64,000 nt of DNA from Adiantum capillus-veneris (Eukaryota; Streptophyta; Polypodiopsida; Polypodiales; Pteridaceae), in NCBI GenBank assembly GCA_014529385.2, contig CM043953.1, forward strand, positions 81,724,338 to 81,788,337. The letters are read 5' to 3'. Within the stretch, counting starts at the first letter, position 1; the number at the start of each line of letters is the position of its first letter. Of the stretch, positions 61,991 through 64,000 are shown piece by piece. The position numbers were made by a program, and so were the translations under genes. The notes under the pieces are model-generated. The model did no database searches, had not been told where the DNA came from, and saw nothing but the letters and a program-made list of their open reading frames with translations.

Positions 61991-63089
61991 CGGGCGCTCG
62001 GGAGTCGACGGGGTGCAAGATCATCCTGCAAGAAAAGATGCTTATACTTCTTAAACAAACATGAATATTGTTTTGGGGTCTTGAGATCCTACGTCACTTG
62101 AGTGGCATAAAAGAAAGCCGCTTGAGCTCCTCGTCATAACTCACGCTTAGCCTGCACATGAGAAATGAGAGGTAAAGAATGGAGGAGCGTATCCACAATC
62201 TGTACCTATTGCTCCAAGTGTGGAAAAGCGACCTTCGCATGCTGGCTTCACGCGTTCACTTGCACAATCTTGACAGCAAGTACCCTTGCTGCTAGCGCTG
62301 GCAAAACTGGGCTGAGAGAGGGGGCGCTTAGTTGCTTTTATAGACACTGGGAGGCAGAAGGAATAGCCGGTGAGAATCCTGCAACAATAGCTGGAGCAGG
62401 TAGCACCGAAATAGTAGGAGAGGAGAGAGAGAGAGCTGGTGGCAGATTTGGAGAGAGGAGAGAGAGATCCCACGTCAATTTTCAGCTATCAGGGCAGTGC
62501 TGATTTTTTCAAATAAGTCTTGCGTTAATTTTCTTACTTGGCTGCCACTTATTAAGTGGGCGGCCGGTCACTTATTAAGAGTATGCGAACCTGTTAAAAA
62601 CTCAATAAAAACTCAGTGTGTTGAAAACTGATGCCACATAACACTTCCCTGCCGTCCCTGGATGCAATTCTCAAGCATAGATGCTATGTAAACATAGATT
62701 CCTCGTGGGAAAGCATCTGCTTTCCCGGAAAGCACTTCAAAAGATTTTGGTTTTTCTAAAGAAAAGCTTCTCAGAATCCATCTTTATTCTTGTGTGTGAG
62801 TCTTTACACGTTTTCCTTTTTCCAGTTCGTATTTCCTTCTAGATCAATGGAATATTCCCTATCCGATGCTCTCGTCATCATGTGATGCATGAGGAATACC
62901 CACTTCCCATTCTCTCCCATTGAACTAATGGTATAACTCCTTCGAGATGCTTAATGTCACCCATTATATGACACATCAGAGTTGTCCATTCCTGATGGCT
63001 TTTATCAATTCCAGTAGGTCTACAGTTCCTAACTTTTACAATTCAAGTGTACACATTTAAATATCTTAATTTCAACAAATAGAAATTAC
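61991..63089. other. unassigned sequence in the last TTC4-like intron
   Basis: The right end of the minus gypsy fragment fades at about 62,150. A GC-richer part (62,150-62,500) has open stretches on both strands but no motif. 62,500-63,089 is AT-rich; no exon resembling the missing TTC4 3' end was found. Confidence 0.5.
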
Positions 63090-63092
63090 TCA

Positions 63093-63235
63093 GAAAAATA
63101 AGAAAATAGACCATTTAGCAACAAATATGTCGCTCTGTATCTCTAGATCAATAATCTCCAAGCCTTCCTCCTTTCTAGGCAAGATAACTATGTGCACGGC
63201 CGGTGTCAGTAGACCCCCATCTAAGAGTTTTTCTA
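63093..63235 (-). pseudogene. LINE ORF2 C-terminal fragment
   Basis: The minus strand reads 'LTPAVHIVILPRKEEGLEII' and then 'DLEIQSDIFVAKW', matching the LINE pattern 'W....PK..GGLGI.DL..QN.ALL.KW' downstream of RT. Only about 45 residues remain. It reads away from the CT repeat and the + strand ORF1 next to it. Confidence 0.65.
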
Positions 63236-63239
63236 CGGT

Positions 63240-63243
<4 letters not shown>

Positions 63244-63282
<39 letters not shown>
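63244..63282. repeat. (CT)n microsatellite immediately before an ATG
   Basis: About 19 CT units ending directly at the ATG of the following frame. The frame is open through the repeat as far as an ATG at 63,127, but that part encodes a Ser-Leu run and antisense LINE sequence, so I do not count it as coding. Confidence 0.95.
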
Positions 63283-63284
<2 letters not shown>

Positions 63285-64000
63285 GTCATCCCCAACCTCA
63301 CCTATGGCAACAAGCAAACTCAAATATATGCTTCACTCCAAACGAATTTCCATCATTGAATTGGAAATGAAAGCATGGAGAAAAGAGATGGAAGATTGGA
63401 GGAACGCGAAGACCGTTTTCCTCCGAGAAAATGAAGAAAAGGAGAAGAGGTGGAAGGACGAGAAGGATCATCTTCTCAACAAGATCGCCACGTTGGAGAA
63501 TAGCATTTTGGACCTCCACAAAGAAGTGTTGGAAACACGGTCAAAAAATGGGCTTGAAGAGGGGGAATTTCAGCCCTCTTTGAGGGAAGAAATTGACAAC
63601 ATCAATGAGGAGAAGAAGTCATGGGCCGCGGTCATATCCGAAACGCAAAAGAAAGTAGAGGAGGCCGAAAAATGGATTGAGGTTGCCAAGAAAGGGAAAG
63701 GTAAGGAAGCTCCTTGTACACCCACTCTTATCAACATGACCCTCGAAGAGGAACAAAGAAGGAGGATGCGGGCTCTACATGTGAGGGTAACCGGCCTCAA
63801 GGACATAAACAATGTGGAAAAAGAGGTCACAAGCCTCACATCAATGATGGGGGTGGAGAAGCCTTCACACACAAAGGCATGGAGAGTGGGCAAGAAGAGT
63901 GAGGGCCCTGGAGAATCTTCAAAGAAAAGAGCTCTCATACTACGCTTCCCTTCATTGGAAGAGAAGAAGGAATTCTTGAGGAAGAGACCTACTCTCAAGA
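63283..64000 (+). CDS. LINE ORF1-like protein, partial (runs off the right edge)
   Basis: 239 codons without a stop. Residues about 20-110 are strongly charged and helical ('IELEMKAWRKEMEDWRNAKT', 'NKIATLENSILDLHKEVLET'), a likely coiled coil. The rest reads 'RRRMRALHVRVTGLKDINN', 'MMGVEKPSHTKAWRVGKKSE' and 'RALILRFPSLEEKKEFLRKR', the beta-alpha-beta pattern of the RRM-like domain in L1-type ORF1 proteins ('L.I.GL....A.R.GK...R.I...F....K...L...R'). Such proteins bind LINE RNA as trimers. Being uninterrupted, it may belong to a fairly young copy; ORF2 would lie to the right. Confidence 0.7.

Overview
The window is nuclear DNA from a land plant with a large, repeat-rich genome. Evidence: plant Ty1/copia and Ty3/gypsy retrotransposons (chromovirus and Tat/Athila types), LINEs, a BRI1-like receptor-kinase relic, very long CT/GA/CA microsatellites, and one spliced host gene with giant introns. 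A fern or another non-flowering plant would fit, but that is only an inference. No prokaryotic genes, rRNA, tRNA or CRISPR array was seen.

Left part (1-24,600): the 3' end of a decayed copia element (1-2,698) is followed by a dead BRI1-like LRR receptor kinase on the + strand. The receptor is split into three pieces (3,240-4,411; 18,752-19,327; 23,965-24,600). A 14.3-kb Tat/Athila-like gypsy element (4,412-18,751, minus) and a 4.6-kb copia element (19,328-23,964, minus) separate them. The protein alignment resumes across both elements.

Middle and right part (29,169 to beyond 58,776): the one credible host gene is a TTC4/Cns1-type TPR co-chaperone on the + strand. Six exons were placed (29,169-29,273; 53,271-53,483; 57,718-57,909; 58,181-58,381; 58,479-58,559; 58,659-58,776) and the 3' end lies outside the window. 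Intron 1 is about 24 kb and holds a retrotransposon nest: a + strand chromovirus (about 32,700-50,134), whose 3' LTR is split by a minus-strand chromovirus (38,131-49,734), which is itself split by a non-autonomous LTR element (43,144-47,645, target duplication CATCT) with one intact 596-codon ORF and no pol. The fourth TTC4 intron (58,382-58,478) looks like a U12-type AT-AC intron.

Right edge (57,096-64,000): pieces of other gypsy elements, two of them joined 3' to 3' at about 60,694, then a LINE ORF2 tail (minus), a CT repeat and a LINE ORF1 reading frame (+) that runs off the edge. All gene calls rest on reading the sequence and recalled family motifs; no database search was run.
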